Source of the DNA: Begonia masoniana
Taxonomy: Eukaryota > Streptophyta > Magnoliopsida > Cucurbitales > Begoniaceae
DNA: 64,000 nucleotides
Assembly: GCA_022432975.1 (NCBI GenBank)
Contig: CM039505.1
Location: forward strand, 24,931,825-24,995,824
Reading direction: 5' to 3'
Below, in pieces: positions 45,155-56,416 of this stretch. Every line of letters starts with the position of its first letter. Within the stretch, counting starts at the first letter, position 1. The notes beneath the pieces were generated by a model, which saw only the letters and a list, made by a program, of their open reading frames with translations, was not told where the DNA came from and made no database searches. The position numbers and the translations under genes are program-made.

Positions 45155-45300
45155 TGAGACGACTTAAATAGACGACTGAAATGACATGACTAAGACGACT
45201 GAAATGAGATGACTAAGACAACTGAAATGAGATGACTAAGATGACTGAAATGAGACGACTAAGATAACTGAAATGAGATGACTAAGACGACTGATACGAA
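45155..45300 (+). repeat. 23-bp minisatellite
   Basis: About five units of ACTGAAATGAGATGACTAAG plus three bases, with a few substitutions between copies. Confidence 0.85.
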
Positions 45301-45729
45301 ACGATAAAATAAATGAATGTACTGAATTAACGAAAATTGCACATACATGTTCATGCATTGGCATTTATGGAACTTACTAAGCCTTTAGCTCATATAGAAG
45401 GGTGCCCGTGGGAGTGTGCAGTGTAGTCAGAGCCAAATTGACCCGTGGGAGCATTAGTTAAGTGTTTTGGGTTTATGTCGTGCTGATGGGGGAAAGTATA
45501 TGAATTGCATAGAACTCATTTTAGGGTGTTTGATATCTGGATAGTGTAAATACTAAAATTGATGAAATAAAAGATGATTTATGAGGTTTAATGTTTCTGG
45601 ATGAATGATGTGTAGGTACAGGGGAAAATAATGTGAAGACAGCTTTTTGGACAAAATCCAGAGAGCTAGCCGATCGATCGCTAGCAAGGGGCGATCGATC
45701 AGGTAATGCATGGTTTAGAGTTAAGTATT

Positions 45730-46085
45730 TTATTAGAGTAAGTTATCGTCCAAAGTCATCGTCCAAAGCCCGTGGACGAATAGGGTTTAAGTAGTCCTGT
45801 GGACAAATAAGTCACGTGGACGATAAAGTCTAGTTAAGTATTTTGGCAAAAGAAAGTCATCGTCCAAAGTTGTCGTCCAACGACGTGGACAAGTAAGTCA
45901 CGTGGATGAATAAGTCTCGTGGACGAATAAGTCACGTGGACGAATGTGGACGATAAAGACTAGTTAAGTATTTTGGCAGAAGAAAGTCATCGTCCAAAGT
46001 TGTCGTCCAACGACGTGGACAAGTAAGTCACGTGGACGAATAAGTCTCGTGGACGAATGTGGACGATAAAGTTTAGTTAAGTATT
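45730..46085 (+). repeat. GTCGTCCA/GTGGACGA tandem block in gypsy-4 LTR
   Basis: Three copies of about 110-135 bp, each starting near GTCATCGTCCAAAGTTGTCG and ending GACGATAAAGTCTAGTTAAG or close to it. The core words are those of the gypsy-1 LTR cluster. Confidence 0.85.
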
Positions 46086-46177
46086 ATGGCAGAGAAACTC
46101 AGTCGTCCACGCTGCCTACTATTTTCAGTCGTCCACGCTGCCTACAGTTTTTATCGACCACGCCTCCTAAGGCTTTT

Positions 46178-46865
46178 GTCGTCCAAACTTGATAGAGAGA
46201 AACATCCTCCACTGTTTAAATTGATGAAACCCGAAGGGTATTTCCTTCTGTTTTTTTCGTCCAAATCCGATAGAGAGAAACATCCTCCACTGTTTAAATT
46301 GATGAAACCCGAGGGATATTTTCCTTTTGTTTTTGTCGTCCAAACCCGATAGAGAGAAACATCCTAGAGAAACATCCTCCACTGTTTAAATTGATGAAAC
46401 CCGAGGGATATTTTCTTTTGTTTTTGTCGTCCAAACTTGATAGAGAGAAACATCCTCCACTGTTTAAATTGATGAAACCCGAGGGATATTTTCTTTTGTT
46501 TTTGTCGTCCAAACTTGATAGAGAGAAACATCCTCCACTGTTTAAATTGATGAAACCCGAGGGATATTTTCTTTTGTTTTTGTCGTCCAAACTTGATAGA
46601 GAGAAACATCCTCCACTGTTTAAATTGATGAAACCCGAGGGATATTTTCTTTTGTTTTTGTCGTCCAAACTTGATAGAGAGAAACATCCTCCACTGTTTA
46701 AATTGATGAAACCCGAGGGATATTTTCTTTTGTTTTTGTCGTCCAAACTTGATAGAGAGAAACATCCTCCACTGTTTAAATTGATGAAACCCGAGGGATA
46801 TTTTCTTTTGTTTTTGTCGTCCAAACTTGATAGAGAGAAACATCCTCCACTGTTTAAATTGATGA
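46178..46865 (+). repeat. 78-bp minisatellite, nine units
   Basis: Units start GTCGTCCAAACTTGATAGAG at 46178, about 46257, 46335, 46426, 46504, 46582, 46660, 46738 and 46816 (last partial). From 46426 they look identical. The third unit is 91 bp because of a 13-bp internal duplication. As 78 is a multiple of three, long frames stay open on both strands, which is not evidence of a protein. Confidence 0.95.
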
Positions 46866-47090
46866 TGCACTCATACGTAAATTGATGAAACCCGAGAAGA
46901 ACTAAGTGATTATCTATTCCAAGAGAAATTATGTGATAGAACTTAAGAGGAAACTTTCACACATGAATAGTCTTCCGCTGATAGAAGTTATTACCCGTGT
47001 ACATGCATGATGAAAAGGAATGAACGAAAGTTTAAATTTTATGGGATTTTAGGAATAGTACAAGGATAAAATTAAGGGTCGTGACAGTTA

Positions 47091-47105
47091 TGGTATCAGA
47101 GCTCC
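47091..47105 (+). other. gypsy-4 primer-binding site
   Basis: TGGTATCAGAGCTCC, a perfect tRNA-Met match at 12 bases, four bases after the LTR. Confidence 0.9.
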
Positions 47106-47391
47106 TGGATTTTAAAATCAGTTCTGTAGACTGCTCGACTGCACAGCCATTACGCGGACATGCTTCCTCAAATATAAGCACGTTTTGTTTTATTTCCTTG
47201 TTTATTGTTTCTTAGGATTATTTGTTTTAATTTTTATAGGAGTTATAAAAAACGGTCCAAACAAGAGACGCCAGAGATGAAGCCCTGGATAGACTGACAG
47301 ATTTGTTTGATCGTCAGGCTCAACATATGGGGACAGACAAGCCAAGCAAATCGAGAGACTGGTAAATCGTAAGGATCACAGGGCCCGAGAG

Positions 47392-48333
47392 GTGGTCGTT
47401 CCAAACCATCAGGGTATGGAGAGGTTCCAAAGGCTACAACCTCCCGTATTTAATGGACGGTCTACGGACCCCACTTTAGCTGAGAAGTGGATCCGAACTA
47501 TGGAGGACATGCTAGGGTATGCAGGGGTGGAGAACGGAGATAAAGTCACGTACGTCACCTTCCATTTGGCATTAGATGCTCGGTTTTGGTGGGATTCCAT
47601 CAAGGCAACCACAGATGTTACAATAATGAGTTGGGAGCGGTTCAAGACCGTGTTTTTTGATAAGTACTTTAGCCATACGGTACGGGAGGCCAAAATGATG
47701 GAGTTCATGCAATTGCGACAGGCTGTCTCAGTTGCCAAATATGTTAGAAGGTTTGAGGCTCTATCCCGGTTCGCACCACGCCAGGTCAGTGTTAATGAGG
47801 ACAAAGTGCGTCGGTTTATGAAAGGGCTAAGTCAGAAGATCCGAAAAAGTGTCATCATATCAGGGGTACAAAATGTGCCCTATGTTAAGATCGTGGCGAG
47901 AGCGCTAGAGATAGAGGCCGCTGAACATATTTATGTCAAACCGAGGGAGCCAGCTAGAGGGTTCTTTTGGGAGATACAGCCTCGACTTTAGAACGAGGGC
48001 TAGCAGCCAAGAGGGCCACAACAACAACAACAACAACAAAGGGGCGTTAAGAGACCCTACGATGGAAGGGGTGACCAAGGGAAGGGAAAGCAAGTTCAGG
48101 AGGTTGCTCCAAGATCAGTATGCCCGAAGTGCCAGAAGCCCCATTTTGGCGCTTGTAGATTGGGGACGGACCGATGTTTTAGATGTGGCGAGGTGGGCCA
48201 CTACGCCCATAATTTTCCAAAAACGGTTACCGATCAGAAGAGGGTTACCCCGAGGATATTTACCTTCATTGAGCCTGGTGATGTTGATGATGAGGCCAGA
48301 CCTTCAGTCGCTTCAGGTATAGTTTTATCTTAA
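47392..48333 (+). pseudogene. gypsy-4 gag, truncated
   Basis: Open from 47392 to 47991 with a well-kept retrotransposon Gag domain (LQPPVFNGRSTDPTLAEKW; FHLALDARFWWDSI; MSWERFKTVFFDKYF; YVRRFEALSRFA). After a stop at 47989-47991 and a CAA/AAC run near 48020, a zinc-knuckle region follows in another frame near 48120-48210 (VCPKCQKPHFGACR; CFRCGEVGHYAHN, whose last Cys is lost), then protease N-terminal linker text to about 48333, where homology ends. Protease and the rest of pol are missing. It aligns with gypsy-1 gag. Confidence 0.88.
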
Positions 48334-49783
48334 CAGTTAACATAATGAAAAACATTAGAATAGGAATGTAGCATAGAGTGAGTAAGTGAATAGTGTGCGG
48401 GTTTTTATAAACAAGATTTAAGGTTCTACTTCATAACTTTCTTTTTTTGGATTCCTCTTCAACAAAACAGCCTAACTACAAATCAATGGGTGGTTATCCT
48501 GGACAATTTGAAATGAGGATACGGCAGATCAGGTGTAAGGATCTCATACACTGGAAGATACAACTCAATACAACCATGAGGACATGTGAACGTTAGACTT
48601 TTGTTCTGCTATTTGAGAATATAACTTACGAGACATAGGCTAGGAACAATGTAACCAAATTCGAGCTGACGAATTCCCTCAAAATTGGACTATTTTAAAC
48701 CAAAGTAATATCGAGGAGCTTAGATATGGAATTGTTTAGATCAATTATTAATTAAGAGGATATGGGAGTTGGGTTTCAGTTGGAAAATTTATATATTTTG
48801 AAGACTATAGGCGATTGATGAAACATTGAGAACTTTACTTTCAAATTATATTAGGCCGATGACTAGTGTGTCAACTATAGAGAACGGAACAAAGTAGGGC
48901 TGAGATGATTTCTTTTCGCTTATAAACATAGCGGTTAAGTGATGGGACTACGGTTGATTCATCTAAAGTCAAGAAACGTAAGCGGAGATTTATATTCAAG
49001 GTGTTACATAGGGTAGTCGTTGTTGTGAAACAACAAAGATGAATAGTAATCGAGAAACTTTTATTTTACGAATATATGATGTTAGAGTTGGAGTTGAGTT
49101 GACAAGGTTAGGTATAAAGTTAGGTTTGGATATTAAATTATGAAGAGCAGGGTCCGGGGGATGAAGTGACGGACTCTAAATAACGAGTTATTGAAATATC
49201 GAGGATGTTTTGGAGTTTGAAGAATCAATGGAAAGTCACAAAAAAAAGCGACCAGTATGCAGTGAGAATATTGAAGGTCTTATGATTGAAATTATACTGG
49301 GATGTTAAAAACAAAACATTTACATAATAATAATGTTAGTAACGCATGCAGGGTAACAAATTTTAGAATATAACTAATTAGTTCAGGATTGAAGATTTAG
49401 GATAAGAATTTAACTACTTAAGTATTCAGTGTTGCCCAGTTGACATCTTAATGAATATAGTCCATCAATGAGAACCCAATGTAAAAATGGTTACTTTTGG
49501 CGGGGCAATCATTTGAGATATTGAGAATATTACATTAAGAATTTCAAGATTTGAATAATTTAGTTCAAGGACACAGGGAAACAAAGTTAAATGAGAAGAC
49601 CAAAGGGGGGGATTGAGATTTTAGTTGAGTAAACCAAAGTCAAGGAATTTATGAGTAATAATGTGTTGAAAGGATAGTTTAGAAGAGTTTAATTTGGAGA
49701 CATAGGAAGTGGACAATACTTTATGGAATAATCAAGGAGTACGTTGACCAAATGAAATCTAGTAAACGTGACTACAGAAGTTC
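48334..49783. other. No recognisable gene
   Basis: 1.45 kb between truncated gypsy-4 gag and the minus-strand LTR. No protein signature in six frames that I can read and no repeat structure. It may be diverged internal element sequence or a small insertion. Confidence 0.45.
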
Positions 49784-52076
49784 TGTAACGACCCTACCCG
49801 TATCCTAATTTTACCGTATAAATTTTTCATTGTCATTGAAATCGAAATCAGAAAATCATTTAAAACAAATCTTAAAATCAATTAAATAGTTAAACATGTA
49901 GAACAGATGGAACAGGAGAAAAGACAAAAGCAGGGATAAAAAGGACAACTGTCCCGTGAAAACATAGGGGCGATCGATAGCCCAAAACAGGCGATCGATC
50001 GCCCATTGGCGATCACCCAATTTGCCTAGCGATCGCCTCTCCAGGCGATCGCTCGGCACACGCCTCTCCAGGCGATCGCTCGGCACACGCCCTGGAATTT
50101 CTTCCAGGGCGTGACCAAGAGGGGCGATCGATCGCCCTCCCTGGCGATCGATCGCCAAGTCCTCTAGAATCCGAAATTCCAGAGGACTTTCATCCCTCCT
50201 TTTTTTTTTGTTTTTCCTTTCATCCCGTACTTCTTTTCCCTGCATGATCACCATCCTCAACACAATTTCACAATTTCTTCTCTATAATTCTATCTACATC
50301 ACAATTATACATTTCACATAAACTTGCTCAATACTCATACGTTCTCCATAACCTCACTCAAAACCGACTTGAAACATATTTAAAATATAACAAGATTTCA
50401 TAAAAACGAACCGCGTGGTTCCGTTTAAAAGTTTAACATTACCTCCTGTTTGAAAATAACAAAACATTACAAAATACTTTCAATTTTCCCAAAACAACAT
50501 ATATTATCTATCCAGATCCAAGCATCCTAAAATTTTTAATTATACAATTTTCTATACCCTATCTATCAATTCCTCAAAACAATTACCTACGTCCCCACGG
50601 GTCAAAATCACGCACCGACTACCAGCGCACTCCCACGAGCCATCCTCCTTCAACGTGTTCATACTTCAGGCGGAGGGACGTCTTCCTCACCTGTCTCAAA
50701 ATCACCTACACCATAGAATTAAACATGTGAGCTAGAGGCTCAGTAAATCTAAGTGAATGCACGTGAATGCCAATGCTATGCATGTACAGTTCATAAATCA
50801 TGCGTCCAACCTTTTCGCTAACTATTTCATTTATGTCACCGGGCTTCTCTCTCGCTAGATAGGAGCGGCACATTCGGCAATTGGATAGCCCCTCGTATCT
50901 AACCGGGGGGAAAACATGCTTCACCTGACAGCCATGTCTGAACCACCGCCACCGACGTGACCATCATTACATTCGTTTACCTTTTAGTTTTGTAAAACGT
51001 GCATCGAAATTTTTTTTCATGCCTTTTTGAAAACAATAATGCGTGAACAAATATTATGTCATGAACGAAATAAAAACAAGTAGAAACATACAACAATAAA
51101 CCTAATAATTAACAACCTAATCAAACCTAAAACTAACTACCCATTCTAATTACCCAACACAACAAATATCTCCAATTCCTCGATCGACATCGTCTTATGG
51201 TGTAGGCCAATCGGCCAAACAAATCACAGAGACTTACCTCGCATCCGTTGAAATTGACGCTCCATCCACGAGCGTTGTTCAACTAAGGCAATACACAACA
51301 TTTGTCATTTAAACCAATTCTAAACTATCGAGTTTAGAAAATTACAAACGCCTAGCTAAAGAAAATCTCCTAAACTCTAAAACACTTCTCACGGGCATTT
51401 CATCGAGCAATTTGTGCTCGTGAACATCCTAACCCCCATTAATGGGGTTTTTAAAACCTTCCAACCACCAAACTTCTCAACCACCTCTATTAATTCTACT
51501 AACTTTTATCAACAACCATAAATACGCCCATTAGAGCCATAAATACGGTTAACCTATCGATTTTAAACTCTATTTCACGTTTTCAACGAAAACCCTAACG
51601 AACCCTAACCGTTTTAAACCCTAGAAATCGAAATCTAACGTTCCAAAACCATAGATTCGTACCTAGAGTGACATTTGGAGAAGAAATCGCAAGGAACCGG
51701 AGTCGATCGGAGGACGCTTCAGTCGTCGAAAGAGAAACGCACGAGGGAGGAGAGAAAACGTCACGCGAAGGAGGGGAAGAATGCAGAGAGAATCGCTTAG
51801 GTGTGAGGAGAAAGAGAGTTTTGTGACTTTATTATAATTTTGGTTTGTAAAATTACTCTGTTGCCCTTCCTTATGATTTTCTATTTATTCCTCCACGTAT
51901 CTCGTTATTTAACTAACGATTCGCTTTCTCCAACTTTTCATATTTCACTATAAATTCCAATTTAATGTTAGGGCTCCGTTAAAACTTTTCGTTTGTGAAA
52001 CAGATTTAATTTGACATATTTACAAAAATACCGTTATATTGGAATAAAATTAAATCCTGTAAAGCCGGGTGTTACA
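49784..52076 (-). repeat. gypsy-5 3' LTR (minus strand)
   Basis: On the minus strand runs TGTAACACCCGG (52076) to GGGTCGTTACA (49784), 2293 bp, preceded by a purine tract (revcomp of 52077-52093). It aligns with 7804-9319 and with 53836-54501. Near its 3' end (49969-50160) it holds clustered GCGATCGATCGCC palindromes. Confidence 0.9.
49969..50160 (-). repeat. CGATCGATCG palindrome cluster
   Basis: Eight or so GGCGATCG(ATCG)CC words within 190 bp, some in a directly repeated pair (GGCGATCGCTCGGCACACGC twice at 50043-50090). The same type of cluster is at 54070-54293, and a small one at 45668-45700. Confidence 0.85.
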
Positions 52077-52154
52077 TTCCATCTACCTTATTTAAATTTT
52101 GTCCTCAAAATTTGATTATACAAATTATTCAGGATACTTCAACATCATATCTTG

Positions 52155-53835
52155 TTACCTCTCCCAAGTAGCCTCTTCTACATCATGATTCCGCCACAGA
52201 ACCTTTACCAGCGGGATCTCCTTATTGCGCAATACCTTGATAGAAGACTCTAGGATTCGTACTTCCCTTTCCTCGTAGGTCAGCGTTGGTTGTACTTCGA
52301 TCTCCTTTGTTTCAACAACGTGTGACGGGTCACGCACGCACTTTCTGAGCATGGATACGTGAAATACATCGTGAATACCTTCCATAGATGCCGGGAGTTG
52401 TAACCTGTACACCATAGTCCCGATCCTCTTCAGAATAGGAAAGGGCCTAACAAAACGAGGGTTCAACTTGCCTCGCCTTCCAAATCACATAACGCCTTTA
52501 AACGGAGAAATCTTCAAATACACTTCGTCACCTTCTTTAAACTGTAATTCTCTCCGTCTGGTGTCAGCATAACTCTTTTGGCGGCTTTGTGCAATCTCTA
52601 TACGTTGTCTGATAACAGCGATCTTCTCCGCTGTTTGCTGTAAAATGTCTGGGCCAACTATGCTAGCCTCGCCTATCTCATCCCAATATAGCGGAGACCT
52701 GCATTTTTGACCATATAACGCCTCGTACGGAGCCATGCCAATCGTAGCCTAGAAGCTATTGTTGTATGAAAACTCAATAAATGGTAAATATCGGCTCCAC
52801 GACCCCTGAAACTCTAGCACGCAAGCTCTAAGCATATCCTCAAGAATCTAATTTGTTCTTTCTGTCTGTCTATCAGTCTGAGGATGAAACGTCGTGCTAA
52901 AATTCAGCTGAGTTCTCATCGCCTTATGTAAAATCCTCCAGAATTCGAAGTAAATCTGGCATCTCTATCAGAAACAATAGAGATGGGCACTCCGTGTAGT
53001 CTAACGATCTCCTGTACATACAGCTCAGCTAGCTGATCCATAGAATAGGTCATCTTCACTGGCAGGAAGTGGGCCGTCTTTGTCAAACGGTCTACTATCA
53101 CCCAAATACCATCGTGCCCCTTTGTCGTTCTCGGGAGTCCCACTATGAAATCTGTGGAGATCTGCTCCCATTTCCACTCTGGAATAGGCAATGGCTGTAA
53201 GGTTCTGGCTGGCCTTTGATGCTCTGCCTTAACCTGCTGGCAAATCAGGCAGGTTTCTACGTACCTGGCAATCTCCCTCTTCATGTTCGGGCACCAGAAG
53301 TGTTACCTCAAGTCTCTATACATTTTGGTGCTTCCTGGATGCACTGAATATGCTGAAGAATATGCCTCGACCAATATTTCCTTCTTTAGCTCCTCATTGT
53401 TAGGCACGTACCACCTGTGCCTAAATTTTAATACTCCATTATCTGTCAGGTTGAAGTCAGATGAACCTTCAGATGTCATGCTCATTCGATGCCTTTCACA
53501 CTCCAAATCATTCTGTTGAGCTTCTCGTATTCTGTCCAAAATCGTCGGTCTAAGAGAAATATTGGTGAGCATACTGGACAATTCTGCCACAATCTCCACA
53601 TCGAACTTCTCAATCTCAGACCTCAGCATTACCGACATCGATGCAAGCGAAGGCTGACTCGCAATAGGCATTCTGCTCAAGGCATCAGCGACTTTGTTTG
53701 CCTTCCCTGGGTGGTATTTAATTTCAATATCATAATCTTTAACGAACTCAACCACCTTCTCTGCCGCATGTTCAACTCTTTTTGTGTAAACAAATACTTT
53801 AAGCTCCTGTGATCTGAGAACACCTCACAAATACG
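52155..53835 (-). pseudogene. gypsy-5 pol: RNase H end, integrase, chromodomain (truncated)
   Basis: Minus strand from 53835: end of RNase H ([19 protein letters not shown], then a one-base loss before [20 protein letters not shown] near 53755), integrase finger ([14 protein letters not shown]), DDE core ([11 protein letters not shown] then a frameshift near 52945; second half near 52900-52740) and C-terminus with chromodomain-like VLWRNHDVEEATWER ending TAA at 52155. RT, protease and gag are missing: the element is cut at about 53835 against a plus-strand LTR fragment. Same chromovirus group as gypsy-1. Confidence 0.92.
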
Positions 53836-54501
53836 TTTCCTAATATGTTTCAAGTAGGTTTTTGGATGATGGACGAGGTGGAGAAATGTATGTGGGTAGA
53901 TGAGTTATTAGGTAGAATTATTAACCAAGTGTGGGTTGATGAAAGGGAATGGTGGAGGATGGGATTTGTGAAGTGTGAGTGTGTGTTGTGCAGGGAATTG
54001 GAGAAAAGAAAAAAAAAAGGGGGGGGGGGGGAAGGAAGACGCTCTCTGGATTTCCAAAATCCAGAGAGGTCACCGATCGATCGCCCGCCGATCGATCGCC
54101 CGCCGATCGATTGCCTGGGAGGGCGATCGATCGGCAAGATGTATGGCTACTCTCTGGAATTTTTCGAGAGAGGTAGCCGATCGATCGCCTGTAAGGGGGA
54201 TCGATCGGCTGGGGATCGATCGCCAAAGGGGCGATCGATCGCCCTCATATTGTTGAATAGCCGATCGATTGGCTGAAATGGCCAATCGATCGGCTGCTAA
54301 ATTTTGGGCAGTTTTGCCCTTTTGTCGTGACTATCACTTGACCAATCATTTATATATATATATGTTTTCTTTAAATTATTTTCCTATGATTTTCAATTAC
54401 CATAGACTTCAATTTAAAGCTTTAGAAGTCAAATTTATTTAATGTCCAAAATGAAAAAAATTGTACGAGAATTCTAAGGGTATAGAATGAGGGACGTTAC
54501 A
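53836..54501 (+). repeat. Plus-strand gypsy LTR, 3' part
   Basis: Aligns with the 3' part of the gypsy-5 LTR in the opposite orientation (TGTGCAGGGAATTGG against ATCATGCAGGGAAAAG; then an A/G-rich run and CGATCGATCG cluster at 54070-54293) and ends GGGACGTTACA at 54501. It could be the 3' LTR of gypsy-4, but no matching duplication flanks 44271 and 54501. ORFs here come from the GATC repeats and an A10G13 tract at about 54007-54031. Confidence 0.8.
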
Positions 54502-54969
54502 CCGACATTCCTCCCTCTAATGCTTAGCTTATTCTCTTAGAGTTTTTTATTTTATTTCTTTGAACATTTTAAATGTAATATCTTGATTCAAACTCTATAT
54601 TTTGTTTTGTACTATTGAATTTCTTTTTATGTTTATATCTATGCATCTAAACTTGTTTGATATTTTGCCTTGTTTTCGATTAATGGTATATTATGATTCT
54701 GCTTGGTGATACTCTGATTTTGGTATATTTGTTGTTTTTACTTTGGCTCAAGTGGAGCGTAAAACGAATGTTACTCTATTTTTTTTTTTATTGACAAAGG
54801 AGGAGAAGATTATAGAAAAATTTTCAAGGAATGTAAGCTCATATTAAGGGGAAGATTTTTATTTTTTTTAATGAATATCATGCATATAGTGCTATTTTAA
54901 AACATGGAGAGATTTTATATGAACAACTTAGAATAATCTATGTTTTGTCCTCATAAAAAAAGGAGAGGT
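54502..54969 (+). other. copia-3 3' internal non-coding region and polypurine tract
   Basis: T-rich stretch with TTGACAAAGGAGGAGAAGATT near 54790 and AAAAAAAGGAGAGG just before TGTTAGCTT, the arrangement seen upstream of Sirevirus 3' LTRs. No coding potential. Confidence 0.65.
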
Positions 54970-55537
54970 TGTTAGCTTAAAGATAATTAAGCTTCGTTTT
55001 TGTTTTGATGACGAGTATGCTAAATTGTTCAAGTAATTCTAAGTTTATTTTTAAAATACCGTTGATGAGAGGCATTTAATTGTACTAATGGCTAAATTCT
55101 ATAGGACTTGAATGATGTAATTAAAGGGGTTATACATAACATTTGTGTGAAAAAATAATTTTTAACACGAGCTCAAAGTCTTGATCGAACTAGCAAGATA
55201 TCAACCTCATGAAAAATTGCAAAAATTACATAAAGTTCAAGATGACGACCATCATCTCAAAGTGTTGATCACACGAACAATTGCAAAAATTACAAAGAAC
55301 TCAAAGTGTCGAGTGCCTAAAGAAAGTGTCGACCGCTAGCATGTTGAAGAAATTTCAGAGAGCTCAAATTGACGACCGCTCAAATGAAGTGTCATATGGT
55401 GTGGTCTATCATAGTGTCAATCAATTTTTTGAAATGGTTGAAAAATCATGCAATGGTCACACAAGTGTCGACAGAGTAGATGAAGGTGTCGATCGGTACA
55501 CTGTTTTTCTAAAGACGTATAAAACTAGAAGATGACA

Positions 55538-56416
55538 TGTAATGACCTCTCTTCCCAGCAAGATATTGTCCGCTCTGGGGATTGGGTCGCAGCCCAATAT
55601 CCTCCCCTCACGGCTTTGTTTGGCGAGAACTTCCCGGAAGGTCACCCAACGTGGAATTGCTCTCGCCAAAGCACTTTTAACTTCGGAGTTCTTATGGGAT
55701 CCGTCGCCAATTGTGCTCCAAAACGCGTCTTACTATATTGGGAGGGTCACTTTACATATGTTTCATTTCCACATACTTCACCAAGCGATGTGGGATTGTG
55801 ACGACCCCCTTTTTACGACTCGGGATTCGCCTATACTCGAGTCCGGGATTCACCTACACTCGGCTTAGGTCCCGAGGTTTGCCCCCCAACCCGAGGTTTG
55901 CCTCGCAGTCGTACTCAAACGTGCACATTTGGGTCATCACAATCACCCCCTCTCGGGGGCCCAACGTCCTCGTTGGCCACATTTTCTGTTGGGTATAGGC
56001 TCTGATACCATTTGTAACGACCCCTCTTCCCAGCAAGATATTGTCCGCTCTGGAGATTGGGCCGCAACCCAATATCCTCTCCTCACGGCTTTGTTTGGCG
56101 AGACCTTCCCGGAATGTCACCCAACCTGGAATTGCTCTTGCCGAAGCACTTTTAACTTCGGAGTTCTTATGGGATCCGTCGCCAATTATGCTCCAAAACG
56201 CGTCTTACTATATTGGGAGGGTCTCTTTACATATGTTTCATTTCCACATACTTCACCAAGCGATGTGAGATTGTGACGACCCCCTTTTTACGACTCGGGA
56301 TTCGCCTATACTCGAGTCTGGGATTCGCCTACACTCGGCTTAGGTCCCGAGGTTTGCCCCGCAACCCGAGGTTTGCCCCGCAGTCGTACTCATACGTGCA
56401 CATTTGGGTCATCACA
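55538..56416 (-). mobile_element. Cassandra-2: complete 5S-carrying TRIM
   Basis: 879 bp, two 404-bp LTRs (55538-55941, 56013-56416), a 71-bp centre and a perfect 5-bp duplication TGACA (55533-55537, 56417-56421). Minus-strand reading: LTR starts TGTGATGACCC, ends TTACA; then AA and the primer-binding site TGGTATCAGAGCC (revcomp of 55998-56010); the polypurine tract GAGAGGGGGTGA is at 55943-55954. Each LTR carries a 5S rRNA-like segment. No protein is encoded, so it must depend on enzymes from other elements. The LTRs differ at about 19 of 404 positions by eye. Confidence 0.92.
56097..56177 (-). other. 5S rRNA-derived segment in Cassandra-2 5' LTR
   Basis: Minus strand reads GGATCCCATAAGAACTCCG, AAGTTAAAAGTGCTTCGGC, then GGTTGGGTGACCTTCCGGGA. 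These correspond to the middle and 3' half of plant 5S rRNA, including the A-box (AGTTAAGCGTGCTTGGGC in plants) and C-box (GGATGGGTGACCTCCTGGGA). The A-box has two or more changes, so pol III activity is uncertain. An equivalent copy is at 55622-55702 in the other LTR. Confidence 0.85.

Larger units (their letters stand above)
44271..47086 (+). repeat. gypsy-4 5' LTR
   Basis: About 2816 bp, TGTAACACCCGG to GTCGTGACA, followed by a tRNA-Met site. Its first 500 bp align with the minus-strand LTRs at 52076 and 9319. It is longer than the others because of repeat arrays at 45155-45300, 45730-46085 and 46178-46865. Confidence 0.9.

Noticed and set aside
46294..46885. Long open frames on both strands (up to about 176 codons) across the 78-bp array
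   Set aside because: The period is a multiple of three and units are identical, so open frames on several frames are automatic. No family signature, and it lies inside an LTR.
53845..54285. Arg/Ser/Asp-rich ORFs (RSPIDRPPIDR type) on both strands
   Set aside because: They are translations of CGATCGATCG repeats in an LTR, open in several frames at once.
55622..55702. A genuine 5S rRNA gene
   Set aside because: Only the middle and 3' half resemble 5S, with many changes, and it lies within the LTR of a Cassandra TRIM with its own duplications.
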